64,000 nucleotides of DNA from Streptomyces puniciscabiei (GCF_006715785.1 NZ_VFNX01000001.1:3300501-3364500), one strand, 5' to 3'; shown: positions 23,836 through 33,110, counted from the stretch's first letter. Notes: a model not told the origin generated them from the sequence alone. Program-made: numbers and translations.

Positions 23836-25410
23836 TTACGGCGCCGGGGCGGACGAGGTGGCGGGGGAGGGGGACGGGGTGCCCCGGGAAGGCGTGCTCC
23901 TCGGTCGGTTCTCGTCCGCCAGATGCCGGCTGACCTCGGCCGTCGCCTCGCCCAGCCCGCCCAGCTTGATCGCGTCCCAGGCCTGGAGACGGTGGCTGTC
24001 GCGGTCGAAGTACAGGATCGAGGCCTCGATGGGCGCGGGGTACTTGTGCTCCACCGCCCGCAGCCCGCTGCCGCCCGTGGAGCCTTCCATGCGCAGCCGG
24101 GTGCCGTAGGGCAGCATCTCGTCCCCCTCGTGGTGCAGATGGCCGCACAGCACCAGCGGCACCTCGCCGTCCGTCTCCCGGGCCGCGGACGGCTCGTGGG
24201 CGATCGCGACATCGACCGGGGTGCCGGCCGCCTTCTGGTCGCGCAGGGCGCTGGCCAGCCGGTCTCCCGCCAGCTGCTCGGACGCGTTCCCGCCGGGCAC
24301 CACCGAGCGGTCCGGGGTGAACTGCGGGTCGCCGATGCCCGCGAAACGCAGGCCCGCGACGGTCTGCGCCCGGCCGTCGTCCAGGACGTGCACGTTCTTC
24401 ATCCGCTGCAGATAGCGCTGGGTGACCCGGGAGTCGTGGTTGCCGCGCACCCAGACGTACGGCACCCCCAGGTCCCGGATCGGGTCCAGGAAGCCGTTCT
24501 CCGCCGCCGTGCCGTGGTCCATCGTGTCGCCGGAGTCGACGATCACGTTCACCTTGTACTGCTCCACCAGCGAGGCGATGATCTTCCAGCTCGCCGGGTT
24601 GATGTGGATGTCCGACACGTGCAGGACCCGGATGGTGGAGGGGTCCGGCTGGTAGGCCGGGAGCGCGGAGGTGACGTCGTAGAGCTTCGTCACATTCGTC
24701 ACCAGGCGGGCCAGCTCCTGCTGGTAGACGTTGAATTCCGTGACGATGCTGCGCGCGTTGCCGACCACCGACGGCGCCGAGCTGAGCAGCCCGGAGAACT
24801 TCGGCTCGAGGATCGACTTCGGGTTCCAGGTGGCGTACGCGCTGGCCCCGGACGCGGCCAGCAGGGCAAGGGCGAGGCCGCCGGCGGCGAGGGCGCGGCG
24901 GGGGCTGCGGTAGACGGCGAGGCCGAGGGCCGTGGCGCCGGCGACCACGGCGACACAGGAGCGCACGGCCAGGTCCAGCGTGTCGTGCTCGACGTCCCTG
25001 GCGACCTCGTCCTGGAGGCCGGAGATCCGCTCGGGGTGATCGACCAGGGCCTGGGAGCGCACCGGGTCCAGCTGGTCGACGTTGACGTCCAGGCGGACGG
25101 GTGCCACATGGCTGTCCAGGGTGAGGGCGCCCAGCGGTGAGACGTTGATCTTCGTGCCGCCGGTGAGCGACGGGCGCAGCGCCATCGTCGTGTTCATCGG
25201 ACCGACCGGGGCCCGTACGTTTCCGACGATCAGCAGGCCCAGCCAGGCGCCGACCAGGACGACGGCCGCCAGGGCGAGGGCGTGGAGCCAGGGGCGGGGG
25301 CGGGCGGCGAGCTCCAGGGCGGGCAGCCCGCGGGTGGCGGGGCGGGCGGGGCCGGCGGGGCGTATGCGGTTCGTCATCGTGCGGAAGGCGGCGACGGAGA
25401 CGCGGACCAT
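23836..25410 (-). CDS. Membrane-anchored metallophosphoesterase
   Basis: 524 residues. One membrane segment near the N-terminus (LALAAVVLVGAWLGLLIVG, about 45-63) and a second region at about 150-195 precede an outward-facing calcineurin-like domain with DIHINP, VDSGDTMDHG, WVRGNHD, and CGHLHHEGDE, the metal-binding blocks of the family. The tail is Ser/Pro/Thr-rich. Probably hydrolyses phosphoesters at the cell surface; the substrate is unknown. No strong ribosome binding site marks the start: ATG 25410 is used, ATG 25377 is a possible alternative. Divergent from the zincin gene with 82 bases between. Confidence 0.85.
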   Translation of the reverse strand: MVRVSVAAFRTMTNRIRPAGPARPATRGLPALELAARPRPWLHALALAAVVLVGAWLGLLIVGNVRAPVGPMNTTMALRPSLTGGTKINVSPLGALTLDSHVAPVRLDVNVDQLDPVRSQALVDHPERISGLQDEVARDVEHDTLDLAVRSCVAVVAGATALGLAVYRSPRRALAAGGLALALLAASGASAYATWNPKSILEPKFSGLLSSAPSVVGNARSIVTEFNVYQQELARLVTNVTKLYDVTSALPAYQPDPSTIRVLHVSDIHINPASWKIIASLVEQYKVNVIVDSGDTMDHGTAAENGFLDPIRDLGVPYVWVRGNHDSRVTQRYLQRMKNVHVLDDGRAQTVAGLRFAGIGDPQFTPDRSVVPGGNASEQLAGDRLASALRDQKAAGTPVDVAIAHEPSAARETDGEVPLVLCGHLHHEGDEMLPYGTRLRMEGSTGGSGLRAVEHKYPAPIEASILYFDRDSHRLQAWDAIKLGGLGEATAEVSRHLADENRPRSTPSRGTPSPSPATSSAPAP

Positions 25411-25492
25411 TGGTGCCGTATGCCCGTGTACCGGCCCGGATATGCGGTGCCGCACCACTCTCGTACGGGCCCCCGTACCGGACAATGGCCAT

Positions 25493-25843
25493 GTGCTGGA
25501 GATGACGCGCGAGGAGTTCGAGGAACTGGTCGCCGAGGCGCTGGACCGGATCCCGCCGGAGCTGATGCGGCTCATGGACAACGTGGCGGTGTTCGTGGAG
25601 GACGAACCGCCCGCCCACGACCCCGGGCTGCTCGGTCTGTACGAGGGCACGCCGCTGACCGAGCGGGGCGAGTGGTACGCGGGCGTGCTGCCCGACCGGA
25701 TCACCGTCTACCGGGGGCCGACACTGCGGATGTGCGACAACCGCGAAGACGTCGTCGCGGAGACCGAGGTGACCGTGGTGCACGAGATCGCCCACCACTT
25801 CGGCATCGACGACGCCCGGCTGCACGCCCTCGGGTACGGGTGA
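25493..25843 (+). CDS. Minimal zincin metallopeptidase (PF06262-like)
   Basis: 116 residues. The zinc motif HEIAHHFGIDDARLHALGY is the HExxHxxGxxD form of the short zincin family; the rest (REEFEELVAEALDRIPPELM, then NVAVFVEDEP) matches its usual N-terminus. Members are single-domain proteins of 110-140 residues with no proven substrate. The GTG at 25493 is used; an in-frame ATG lies three codons later. Neighbours are core genes, and the pair with the metallophosphoesterase is conserved in Streptomyces as I recall. Confidence 0.88.
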   Translation: MLEMTREEFEELVAEALDRIPPELMRLMDNVAVFVEDEPPAHDPGLLGLYEGTPLTERGEWYAGVLPDRITVYRGPTLRMCDNREDVVAETEVTVVHEIAHHFGIDDARLHALGYG

Positions 25844-26251
25844 GTGCGGGGGGTTTCGGGTGGCGGTTCCGCCTCGGCTCCGCCTTCGGCGGGGATTTGG
25901 TTCCCACCCGCACCACCCGTGCGGCTTTCGTCGTCGGGTGCGGGTGGCCCCTGTGGGGGGTCCACGCCGTCGGCGGCTTGCGGCGCGTGTCCGGCTGAGC
26001 GGTGGTGCGCGTGCGGCGGATCACCGGGGCGTGTGCGGCTGGGCGCGGGACGGGCGTGTGGCGGGGCATCGGGGCGTGTGCGGCTGGGTGGGGGCGCGCT
26101 TGTGGCCTTGGGCGGCGTGGGTGTGGGGTGCGCGGGGACGCGTGTGGCTCGGGTGTGGAGCGTGCGGGGATGCGTGCGGGGCGCGTGTCCTCTTGTGGGC
26201 GGCGGGAGTTGGGGAGGTTGACTTCTTTCCTTGCCTCCGGAGGTGGCCGCC
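25844..26251. other. G/T-skewed intergenic region with local repeats
   Basis: 408 bases with no supported gene. The plus strand is strikingly G- and T-rich and C-poor from about 25990 to 26220. It contains two exact copies of GGGGCGTGTGCGGCTGGG (26026-26043 and 26071-26088, 45 bp apart) among many GGCGTGTG-like units. No palindromes or promoter signals stand out except GGAGG at 26239 for the next gene. Confidence 0.45.
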
Positions 26252-26785
26252 GTGCGCCCCTTGTCCGTACCCGTCCGGCTCACCGTCACGGTGCTGGCCC
26301 TCGCCGCTGCCACCGGCTGTGTGAACGTGGGTGACGACGCGGGCCGGGCCAGGCCCGCGCACTCGGCGGGGCAGCACGGCGGTGCGGCGCCCGACGGCGG
26401 CCCGGCGGACGGCGCCGGAGGCTTCGGCGGGCACGCCGGCGCGGCCGGTGACGGCAAGCACGAGCACGGCGGCAAGACCGAGCCGGGCAAGGAGTCGGCC
26501 TCCCCGTCGGCCACCGCCCCGTCCGGCGAGGGCAGCTCGCCCGCGGCCCCGGCGAAGCCCGGCAAGCCCGGCAGGACCGTCGACCCCGGGAACCCGGCGC
26601 CGACCAACGCCCCGCCGACCCCGCCCGTCACCTCCGCCCCGCCCGAGCCGCCCGCCTCCACCCCGCCGCCGGCGACCTCCCAGCCCCCGTCGGCCGAGCC
26701 GTCCTCCTCCGCCCACGAGGCGACGGGAACACAGCTCGTCCAGCGCGAACCGGCTCCGGAGCCCGGGGCGGACGGCGGAGCGTGA
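26252..26785 (+). CDS. Small secreted lipoprotein, Pro/Ser-rich
   Basis: 177 residues. A signal peptide (VRLTVTVLALAAATGC) ends at a lipobox-like ATGC, with Cys23 as the likely lipid-modified residue. The mature part is low complexity: Gly/His-rich at first, then Pro/Ser/Ala/Thr-rich, without a folded domain. Probably an outer-membrane-leaflet or cell-wall spacer protein. The GTG at 26252 is chosen because GGAGG (26239-26243) lies 8 nt upstream. No family recognised; the next gene is 235 bases away. Confidence 0.65.
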   Translation: MRPLSVPVRLTVTVLALAAATGCVNVGDDAGRARPAHSAGQHGGAAPDGGPADGAGGFGGHAGAAGDGKHEHGGKTEPGKESASPSATAPSGEGSSPAAPAKPGKPGRTVDPGNPAPTNAPPTPPVTSAPPEPPASTPPPATSQPPSAEPSSSAHEATGTQLVQREPAPEPGADGGA

Positions 26786-27020
26786 TCTCCGGGGTTGTCG
26801 GAGACCCGGCTCACCTGCGGAAACGGCGCCGGTTTGCCTTCAGGGGCAGTAGGTGCGTATGGTAGTAGATCGTTTGATCCCATTTGCCCGGCGCCACCAC
26901 AGAGCGCGCCGTGTGGCGCGTACTCTCCTTTGCCGTGGCGGACCGCATTGAGGCGGTCGTGAGCGAATCACGGAGTTGACGGGCGCGTGCCGAAGAGACT
27001 CCGGAAGGTTTCGCATTCGC

Positions 27021-29195
27021 ATGTCCGTGTCCAGTACTGATCAGTTCGTCGTGTCCGAGAACGAGCTCGCCGAGTTCGAGGGCGACCTCGCCGACGCGAC
27101 GACCGAGATCACCGAGGCCCCCGAGGCCGCTGACACCAACCAGACCCAGACCCCCCAGATCACCTTCGCCGACCTCGGCCTGCCCGAGGGCGTCGTGCGC
27201 AAGCTCGCGCAGAACGGTGTGACGACCCCCTTCCCGATCCAGGCCGCGACCATCCCGGACGCACTGGCCGGCAAGGACATCCTCGGCCGGGGCCGCACCG
27301 GCTCCGGCAAGACCCTCTCCTTCGGTCTGCCGACCCTGGCCCAGCTGGCCGGCGGCCGTACCGAGAAGAAGCGCCCCCGCGCGGTCATCCTCACCCCGAC
27401 CCGCGAGCTGGCCATGCAGGTCGCCGACGCCCTCCAGCCGTACGGCGACGTCGTCGGGCTGAAGATGAAGGTCGTCTGCGGCGGCACCTCGATGGGCAAC
27501 CAGATCTACGCCCTGGAGCGCGGCGTCGACATCCTGGTCGCCACCCCGGGCCGCCTGCGCGACATCATCAACCGCGGCGCCTGCTCGCTCGAGGACGTGC
27601 AGATCGCCGTCCTCGACGAGGCCGACCAGATGTCCGACCTGGGCTTCCTGCCCGAGGTCACCGAGCTGCTCGACCAGGTCCCGGCCGGCGGCCAGCGCAT
27701 GCTCTTCTCCGCCACGATGGAGAACGAGATCCAGACCCTGGTCGACCGCTACCTGAACAGCCCCGTCTCCCACGAGGTGGACGCGGCCCAGGGCGCGGTG
27801 ACGACCATGTCGCACCACATCCTCATCGTGAAGCCCAAGGACAAGGCGCCGGTCACCGCCGCGATCGCCTCCCGCAAGGGCCGCACGATCATCTTCGTCC
27901 GCACCCAGCTGGGCGCCGACCGCGTCGCCGAGCAGCTGCGCGACGCCGGCGTGAAGGCCGACGCGCTGCACGGCGGCATGACCCAGGGGGCGCGTACCCG
28001 CACCCTGGCCGACTTCAAGGACGGCTACGTCAACGTCCTGGTCGCCACCGACGTCGCCGCCCGCGGCATCCACGTCGACGGCATCGACCTGGTCCTGAAC
28101 GTGGACCCGGCCGGCGACCACAAGGACTACCTGCACCGCGCCGGCCGCACCGCGCGGGCGGGCCGTACCGGCACGGTCGTGTCGCTCTCCCTGCCGCACC
28201 AGCGCCGCCAGATCTTCCGCCTCATGGAGGACGCCGGCGTCGACGCGGCCCGCCACATCATCCAGGGCGCCGGCGCCTTCGACCCGGAGGTCGCCGAGAT
28301 CACCGGCGCCCGTTCCATGACCGAGGTCCAGGCCGAGTCCGCGAACAACGCCGCCCAGCAGGCCGAGCGCGAGGTCGCCCAGCTCACCAAGCAGCTGGAG
28401 CGCGCCCAGCGCCGCGCCACCGAGCTGCGCGAGGAGGCCGACCGGCTGGTCGCCCGGGTCGCCCGCGAGCGCGGCGAGGACCCGGAGGCCGCGGTGGCCG
28501 AGGCTCAGGCGACGGCGGCGGAGGAGCTCGCGGCCGTGGCCGAGGAGCCGGCGGCGCGGGAGACCGAGCGCGAGGAGCGTCCGGCGGCTTCGGCGCCGTA
28601 CGAGCGCCGGGAGCGGCGCGGCTTCGACCGGGACCGCGGTGACCGCGGCGGCCGTGGTTTCGAGCGTCGCGACGAGCGCCGTGACGACCGCCGTCCGTTC
28701 GACCGCGACCGTGGTGACCGCGGTTTCGAGCGCCGTGAGGAGCGCGGCGACCGCGGTGGCCGTGGCTTCGAGCGCCGTGACGACCGCCGTCCGTTCGACC
28801 GTGACCGTCGTGACGACCGCGGTGGCCGTTCCTTCGACCGGGACCGTGGCGAGCGTGGCTTCGAGCGGCGTGACGACCGGGGCGGCCGTGGCTTCGAGCG
28901 CCGTGACGACCGCCGTGACGAGCGCCGTGACGACCGCCGTCCGTTCGACCGTGACCGTCGTGACGACCGCGGTGGCCGTTCCTTCGAGCGCCGCGACGAC
29001 CGGGGTGGCTTCCGTCGCGACGAGCGCGGCGGGCACCGGGGCAGCGACCGTCCGTTCAACCGTGACCGCCGCGACGACCGCCCGGGCTTCCGGTCCGGCG
29101 GCCACGAGCGCCCCTACGGCCGCCGTGACGACCACCGCGGCAACGGCTCCTTCGGCCGCCGCGAGGACAAGCCGCGCTGGAAGCGCAACGGCTGA
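27021..29195 (+). CDS. DEAD-box RNA helicase with long RGD/ERR-repeat tail
   Basis: 724 residues. Helicase core (about 45-410): Q motif TFADLGLPEGVVRKL with FPIQAA, Walker A GRTGSGKT, PTRELA, TPGR, DEAD box LDEADQM, SAT, ARGIHVDG and HRAGRTAR. A coiled-coil stretch (about 450-490) follows, then about 200 residues of near-repeats of GFERRDDR, RPFDRDR and DRGGRG. Such tails bind RNA and favour condensates in other helicases (known). It likely acts in ribosome assembly or cold-induced RNA remodelling. ATG at 27021 is preferred; upstream in-frame codons lack a better ribosome site. Followed by a very strong terminator. Confidence 0.94.
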   Translation: MSVSSTDQFVVSENELAEFEGDLADATTEITEAPEAADTNQTQTPQITFADLGLPEGVVRKLAQNGVTTPFPIQAATIPDALAGKDILGRGRTGSGKTLSFGLPTLAQLAGGRTEKKRPRAVILTPTRELAMQVADALQPYGDVVGLKMKVVCGGTSMGNQIYALERGVDILVATPGRLRDIINRGACSLEDVQIAVLDEADQMSDLGFLPEVTELLDQVPAGGQRMLFSATMENEIQTLVDRYLNSPVSHEVDAAQGAVTTMSHHILIVKPKDKAPVTAAIASRKGRTIIFVRTQLGADRVAEQLRDAGVKADALHGGMTQGARTRTLADFKDGYVNVLVATDVAARGIHVDGIDLVLNVDPAGDHKDYLHRAGRTARAGRTGTVVSLSLPHQRRQIFRLMEDAGVDAARHIIQGAGAFDPEVAEITGARSMTEVQAESANNAAQQAEREVAQLTKQLERAQRRATELREEADRLVARVARERGEDPEAAVAEAQATAAEELAAVAEEPAARETEREERPAASAPYERRERRGFDRDRGDRGGRGFERRDERRDDRRPFDRDRGDRGFERREERGDRGGRGFERRDDRRPFDRDRRDDRGGRSFDRDRGERGFERRDDRGGRGFERRDDRRDERRDDRRPFDRDRRDDRGGRSFERRDDRGGFRRDERGGHRGSDRPFNRDRRDDRPGFRSGGHERPYGRRDDHRGNGSFGRREDKPRWKRNG

Positions 29196-29219
29196 CGCCG
29201 AGTGACTTCCGAGTGACCC

Positions 29220-29261
29220 GGAAAAGGGCCCGTACGACTTCGGTCGTACGGGCCCTTTTCC
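29220..29261. terminator. Terminator after the DEAD-box gene
   Basis: Perfect 19-bp stem (29220-29238 with 29243-29261) closed by a TTCG tetraloop and ending in CCTTTTCC on the descending side. One of the strongest hairpins in the window. Confidence 0.93.
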
Positions 29262-29310
29262 GTCACCGGGTGACGCATGTCACGCCCCCGCTGAGGGAAT
29301 TGCTGGGGGC

Positions 29311-30816
29311 ATGACAGAAGATGCGAGAGTGAGTGGGCTGTCGGACGAGGAACGGCTGGCCCAGCTCGGTTACACCCAGGTCCTCGCCCGCCGGATGTCG
29401 GCGTTCTCGAACTACGCCGTCTCCTTCACGATCATCTCGGTCCTGTCCGGCTGTCTGACCCTCTACCTCTTCGGCATGACCACCGGCGGCCCCGCGGTGA
29501 TCACCTGGGGCTGGGTCGCGGTGGGCCTGATGACGTTGTTCGTCGGGCTGTCGATGGCCGAGATCTGCTCGGCGTACCCCACCTCGGCCGGCCTGTACTT
29601 CTGGGCGCACCGCCTCGCACCACCCCGCTCGGCGGCGGCCTGGGCCTGGTTCACCGGCTGGTTCAACGTGCTGGGCCAGGTCGCGGTGACCGCCGGCATC
29701 GACTTCGGCGCGGCCTCCTTCCTCGGCGCGTACCTGAACCTCCAGTTCGGCTTCGAGGTGACCCCGGGCCGCACGGTCCTCCTCTTCGCGGCGATCCTCG
29801 TCCTCCACGGCCTGCTGAACACCTTCGGCGTGCGGATCGTCGCGTTCCTGAACGACGTGAGCGTGTGGTGGCACGTGCTGGGCGTGGCGGTGATCGTGGC
29901 CGCGCTCGCCTTCGTCCCCGACCACCACCAGTCGGCGTCGTTCGTGTTCACGAAGTTCGTCAACGAGACGGGCTGGGGCAGTGGCCCGTACGTCGTCCTG
30001 CTCGGCCTCCTCATGGCCCAGTACACCTTCACCGGCTACGACGCCTCCGCCCACATGACCGAGGAGACCCACGACGCGGCCACGGCGGGCCCGAAGGGCA
30101 TCGTCCGCTCGATCTGGACCTCCTGGGTCGCCGGTTTCGTGCTCCTGCTCGGCTTCACCTTCGCCATCCAGTCGTACGACAGGGAACTCACGTCCCCGAC
30201 GGGCGCGCCCCCGGCCCAGATCCTCCTGGACGCGCTCGGAGCGACGACGGGCAAGCTCCTGCTCCTCGTCGTGATCGGCGCCCAGCTCTTCTGCGGCATG
30301 GCCTCGGTGACCGCCAACAGCCGCATGATCTACGCCTTTTCCCGCGACGGCGCGCTGCCCTTCTCCCGGGTCTGGCACACGGTCAGCCCGCGCACCCGCA
30401 CCCCCGTGGCGGCGGTGTGGCTGGCGGCACTGGGCGCGCTGGCCCTCGGCCTGCCCTATCTGATCAACTCGACGGCGTACGCGGCGGTGACCTCGATCGC
30501 TGTCATCGGCCTCTACATCGCCTACGTCATCCCGACCTTCCTGCGGGTCCGCAGGGGCGCCGCCTTCGAACGCGGGCCCTGGCACCTGGGCCGCTGGTCG
30601 GGGGCGATCGGGATCGTCTCGGTGGTGTGGGTGGTGGCGATCACGGTCCTCTTCATGCTCCCGCAGGTCTCCCCGGTCACCTCGAAGACGTTCAACTACG
30701 CCCCCGTCGCCGTCCTGGTCGTCCTCGGCTTCGCCGCGACCTGGTGGCTGGCCTCGGCCCGCCACTGGTTCCTCGCCGAGCAGCGGACCCGGGCCGCGAA
30801 CCTGGTCGAAAAGTGA
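29311..30816 (+). CDS. APC-family amino acid / amine permease
   Basis: 501 residues with about 12 membrane segments. It shows features of the APC superfamily, GABA/choline-permease-like branch: the first helix region SAFSNYAVSFTIISVLSGCL, EICSAYPTSAGLYFWA, TGYDASAHMTEET and SRMIYAFSRDGALPFS. Proton-coupled uptake of an amino acid or polyamine is expected; the substrate cannot be read from sequence. ATG at 29311 follows GGGGG. Single-gene unit between the helicase terminator and tRNA-Lys. Confidence 0.9.
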   Translation: MTEDARVSGLSDEERLAQLGYTQVLARRMSAFSNYAVSFTIISVLSGCLTLYLFGMTTGGPAVITWGWVAVGLMTLFVGLSMAEICSAYPTSAGLYFWAHRLAPPRSAAAWAWFTGWFNVLGQVAVTAGIDFGAASFLGAYLNLQFGFEVTPGRTVLLFAAILVLHGLLNTFGVRIVAFLNDVSVWWHVLGVAVIVAALAFVPDHHQSASFVFTKFVNETGWGSGPYVVLLGLLMAQYTFTGYDASAHMTEETHDAATAGPKGIVRSIWTSWVAGFVLLLGFTFAIQSYDRELTSPTGAPPAQILLDALGATTGKLLLLVVIGAQLFCGMASVTANSRMIYAFSRDGALPFSRVWHTVSPRTRTPVAAVWLAALGALALGLPYLINSTAYAAVTSIAVIGLYIAYVIPTFLRVRRGAAFERGPWHLGRWSGAIGIVSVVWVVAITVLFMLPQVSPVTSKTFNYAPVAVLVVLGFAATWWLASARHWFLAEQRTRAANLVEK

Positions 30817-30915
30817 CGATCCGGAGCCTTGCCGCCCACCCGACGCGGCCGGGTCACCGATACCCGATCGGAGACCCGGCCTCGTCCGGCTATGCTCGGA
30901 CAGGCAACATCGCCT

Positions 30916-30988
30916 GGGCCCTTAGCTCAATTGGCAGAGCAGTGGACTTTTAATCCATTGGTTGTGGGTTCGAGTCCCACAGGGCCTA
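30916..30988 (+). tRNA. tRNA-Lys (TTT)
   Basis: 73-nt cloverleaf: acceptor GGGCCCT/AGGGCCT (G-T at the first pair), D-arm AGCTCAATTGGCAGAGC, anticodon loop CTTTTAA (anticodon TTT), T-arm GTGGG-TTCGAGT-CCCAC, discriminator A. Confidence 0.95.
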
Positions 30989-31026
30989 CGGCTGGCGGGC
31001 GGGGGCATGGCCCCTGACCTGCGGTG

Positions 31027-31062
31027 CAGCGCCTGAGTCGGCTTCGGTGGGCTCAGGCGCTG
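31027..31062. terminator. Convergent terminator, tRNA-Lys / arsM
   Basis: Perfect 11-bp stem CAGCGCCTGAG / CTCAGGCGCTG with a 14-nt loop. The arsM stop codon lies within its right arm. Confidence 0.8.
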
Positions 31063-31895
31063 CTGTGTGTCCCGGCCGGAGTGCAGCAGGCGTCGACGCC
31101 ACGGCAACTGCCATCCGAACTCCCTGTCTCAAAGGTCGCGTCGGAGACAGCGGGCTTGGTGGCCCGGACGATCGCGGAGTGCATGCCGTCCGCCACGGAG
31201 TGCGTCGGGGTGATCTCGACGCCGGTGAAGCCGGCGGCTTCCAGTCCGGCGCGGTACTCGGCGAAGGACAGCGCGCCCGCGATGCAGCCGACGTGGTCGC
31301 CACGCTCCGCGCGCTGCTCCGGCGTGAGTGCGTCGTCGGCGACGACGTCCGAGACGCCGATACGGCCGCCGGGCCTGAGGACGCGGAAGGTCTCGGCGAA
31401 GACGGCCGGCTTGTCGACGGACAGGTTGATCACGCAGTTGGAGATGACCACGTCGATGGTGTTGGCGGGCAGCGGGATGGCCTCGATGGTGCCCTTGAGG
31501 AATTCCACGTTGGCGGCGCCGGCCCGCTCGGTGTTGGCCAGGGCGAGGGCGAGCATCTCCTCGGTCATGTCCAGCCCGTACGCCTTGCCGGTCGGGCCGA
31601 TGCGGCGGGCGGAGAGCAGGACGTCGATGCCGCCGCCGGAGCCGAGGTCCAGGACGCGTTCGCCCTCGCGGAGTTCCGCTACGGCGGTGGGGTTGCCGCA
31701 GCCGAGGGAGGCGGCGACCGCTTCGGCGGGGAGGGCGTCGCGTTCGTCGGTGGTGTAGCGGGTGGAGCCGAAGTTCTCGTCGACCTCGACGGGCTCGGGT
31801 CCACAGCAGGCGGTGCCGCCCTCGGTGACCTTTACGGCCGCGGCAGCGTACCGCCGGCGGACGGTTTCGCGCAGGTCGGTGGACTGCTCGCGCAT
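31053..31895 (-). CDS. arsM: Arsenite S-adenosylmethionine methyltransferase
   Basis: 280 residues. SAM-binding motif VLDLGSGGGIDVLLSARR, then GLDMTEEML. The arsenic-binding cysteines are Cys154 in SNCVINLS and Cys204 in GCIAGALSF; an N-terminal CC pair (30-31) and a C-terminal ACC may bind more As(III). It methylates arsenite to volatile or less retained forms in the cytosol. ATG at 31895 with AGGAG 7 nt upstream. Divergent from arsR; the shared region carries the inverted repeat TATTGACG...CGTCAATA. Confidence 0.93.
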   Translation of the reverse strand: MREQSTDLRETVRRRYAAAAVKVTEGGTACCGPEPVEVDENFGSTRYTTDERDALPAEAVAASLGCGNPTAVAELREGERVLDLGSGGGIDVLLSARRIGPTGKAYGLDMTEEMLALALANTERAGAANVEFLKGTIEAIPLPANTIDVVISNCVINLSVDKPAVFAETFRVLRPGGRIGVSDVVADDALTPEQRAERGDHVGCIAGALSFAEYRAGLEAAGFTGVEITPTHSVADGMHSAIVRATKPAVSDATFETGSSDGSCRGVDACCTPAGTHSSA

Positions 31896-31943
31896 GGCTT
31901 CACTCCTGGGTGACGGGGCATGGCGGTGCACTGGAACTTCTTG

Positions 31944-31994
31944 TATTGACGTTTGTTGATGCAACCTTGCGCCTTGGATCGAGAGGCGTCAATA
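31944..31994. promoter_or_regulatory. Divergent arsM/arsR operator region
   Basis: TATTGACG (31944-31951) and its exact inverse CGTCAATA (31987-31994) frame the divergent promoters. The right half lies just before the arsR GTG (32002), which has no ribosome site, so arsR may be leaderless or nearly so. Confidence 0.55.
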
Positions 31995-32001
31995 TAGAGA
32001 T

Positions 32002-32379
32002 GTGTCGAAACAAGAGCTCGAGTTGATCGGCCAGGAGGATGCCGCCGCCTGCTGCCCGGGTCTGGCTGCCGCGCCGTTGGACGACGAACGCGCCGCTGAG
32101 CTGGCCAAGGTCTTCAAGGCGCTGGGCGATCCGGTGCGGCTGCGCCTGCTGTCGATGATCGCCTCGCGGGAGGGCGGCGAGGTCTGCGTGTGCGAGATGA
32201 CGCCGGCCTTCGACCTGTCCCAGCCGACGATCTCCCACCACCTCAAGCTCCTGCGTCAGGCCGGCCTGATCGACTGCGAGCGCCGCGGGACCTGGGTGTA
32301 CTACTGGGTGCTGCCCGGAGTCCTGGACAAGCTCACCGGGTTCCTGACGACGCCCCGGGCCGCCGGGGTGACGGCGTGA
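32002..32379 (+). CDS. arsR: ArsR/SmtB-family arsenic-responsive repressor
   Basis: 125 residues with an ArsR winged helix: FKALGDPVRLRLLSMIAS, then DLSQPTISHHLKLLRQAGLI as recognition helix and RRGTWVYYWV as wing. The metal site VCVCEM (Cys62, Cys64) matches the classic alpha-3 As(III) site, and Cys17-Cys18 near the N-terminus may add ligands. It should leave DNA on binding As(III), releasing both arsM and its own operon. GTG start at 32002. Its stop overlaps the aquaporin start (GTGA). Confidence 0.95.
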   Translation: MSKQELELIGQEDAAACCPGLAAAPLDDERAAELAKVFKALGDPVRLRLLSMIASREGGEVCVCEMTPAFDLSQPTISHHLKLLRQAGLIDCERRGTWVYYWVLPGVLDKLTGFLTTPRAAGVTA

Positions 32380-33110
32380 CCGCTTCGCTCGGCCGTCGTG
32401 TCGCGGCCGAGGCGGTGGGGACCGGCCTGCTGGTGGCTGTGGTCGTGGGCTCCGGTATCCAGGCGACCGAGCTGTCGCACGACGTCGGCGTTCAGTTGCT
32501 GGCCAACTCGCTGGCCACCGTCTTCGGTCTGGGCGTGCTGATCACGCTGCTCGGACCCGTCTCCGGCGCGCACTTCAACCCCGCCGTCACCCTGGCCGCC
32601 TGGTTCACCGGCCGGCGCACCGGCGCCGGGCCGAGCCTGCGGGATGTCGCCGCGTACCTGCCCGCGCAGATCACCGGGGCGATCGGCGGCGCGGTGCTGG
32701 CCGACGCCATGCTCGCCGAGCCGCTCGTGAGGTTCTCCGCCCACGACCGGTCCGCCGGCCACCTCTGGCTGGGCGAGGTCGTCGCCACGGGCGGGCTGAT
32801 CCTGCTCGTCCTCGGCCTGGAGCGTGTCGGCCGCGCCTCCCTGGCCCCGGCAGCCGTGGCCTCCTACATCGGGGCCGCGTACTGGTTCACCTCCTCCACG
32901 TCCTTCGCGAACCCGGCGGTGACCATCGGCCGGGCCTTCACCGACACCTTCGCCGGGATCGCCCCCGCCTCCGTCGCCCCGTTCGTCGCGGCCCAACTGC
33001 TCGGCGCCGTACTCGGGCTGACCGCCGTGGCGGTCGTGTACGGAGGTCCCACTCGCGCGGCAGACGGCGTGGTCGTCCCGCACGGCGAGCCCGGACTCGC
33101 CTCCTCCTGA
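32376..33110 (+). CDS. Aquaporin/aquaglyceroporin of the arsenic operon
   Basis: 244 residues, six membrane segments and the two pore half-helices FNPAVT and ANPAVT (NPA boxes). In Sinorhizobium, AqpS in an arsR-aqpS-arsC operon lets arsenite made by ArsC leave the cell (known). The same order here suggests this channel replaces an active ArsB/Acr3 pump. GTG at 32376 overlaps the arsR stop; arsC follows 37 bases later. Confidence 0.92.
   Translation: MTASLGRRVAAEAVGTGLLVAVVVGSGIQATELSHDVGVQLLANSLATVFGLGVLITLLGPVSGAHFNPAVTLAAWFTGRRTGAGPSLRDVAAYLPAQITGAIGGAVLADAMLAEPLVRFSAHDRSAGHLWLGEVVATGGLILLVLGLERVGRASLAPAAVASYIGAAYWFTSSTSFANPAVTIGRAFTDTFAGIAPASVAPFVAAQLLGAVLGLTAVAVVYGGPTRAADGVVVPHGEPGLASS

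Noticed and set aside
26811..29135. 774-codon minus-strand frame opposite the DEAD-box gene
   Set aside because: Ala/Val/Thr-rich mirror of the helicase codons; no motifs, and the plus strand has all DEAD-box motifs.
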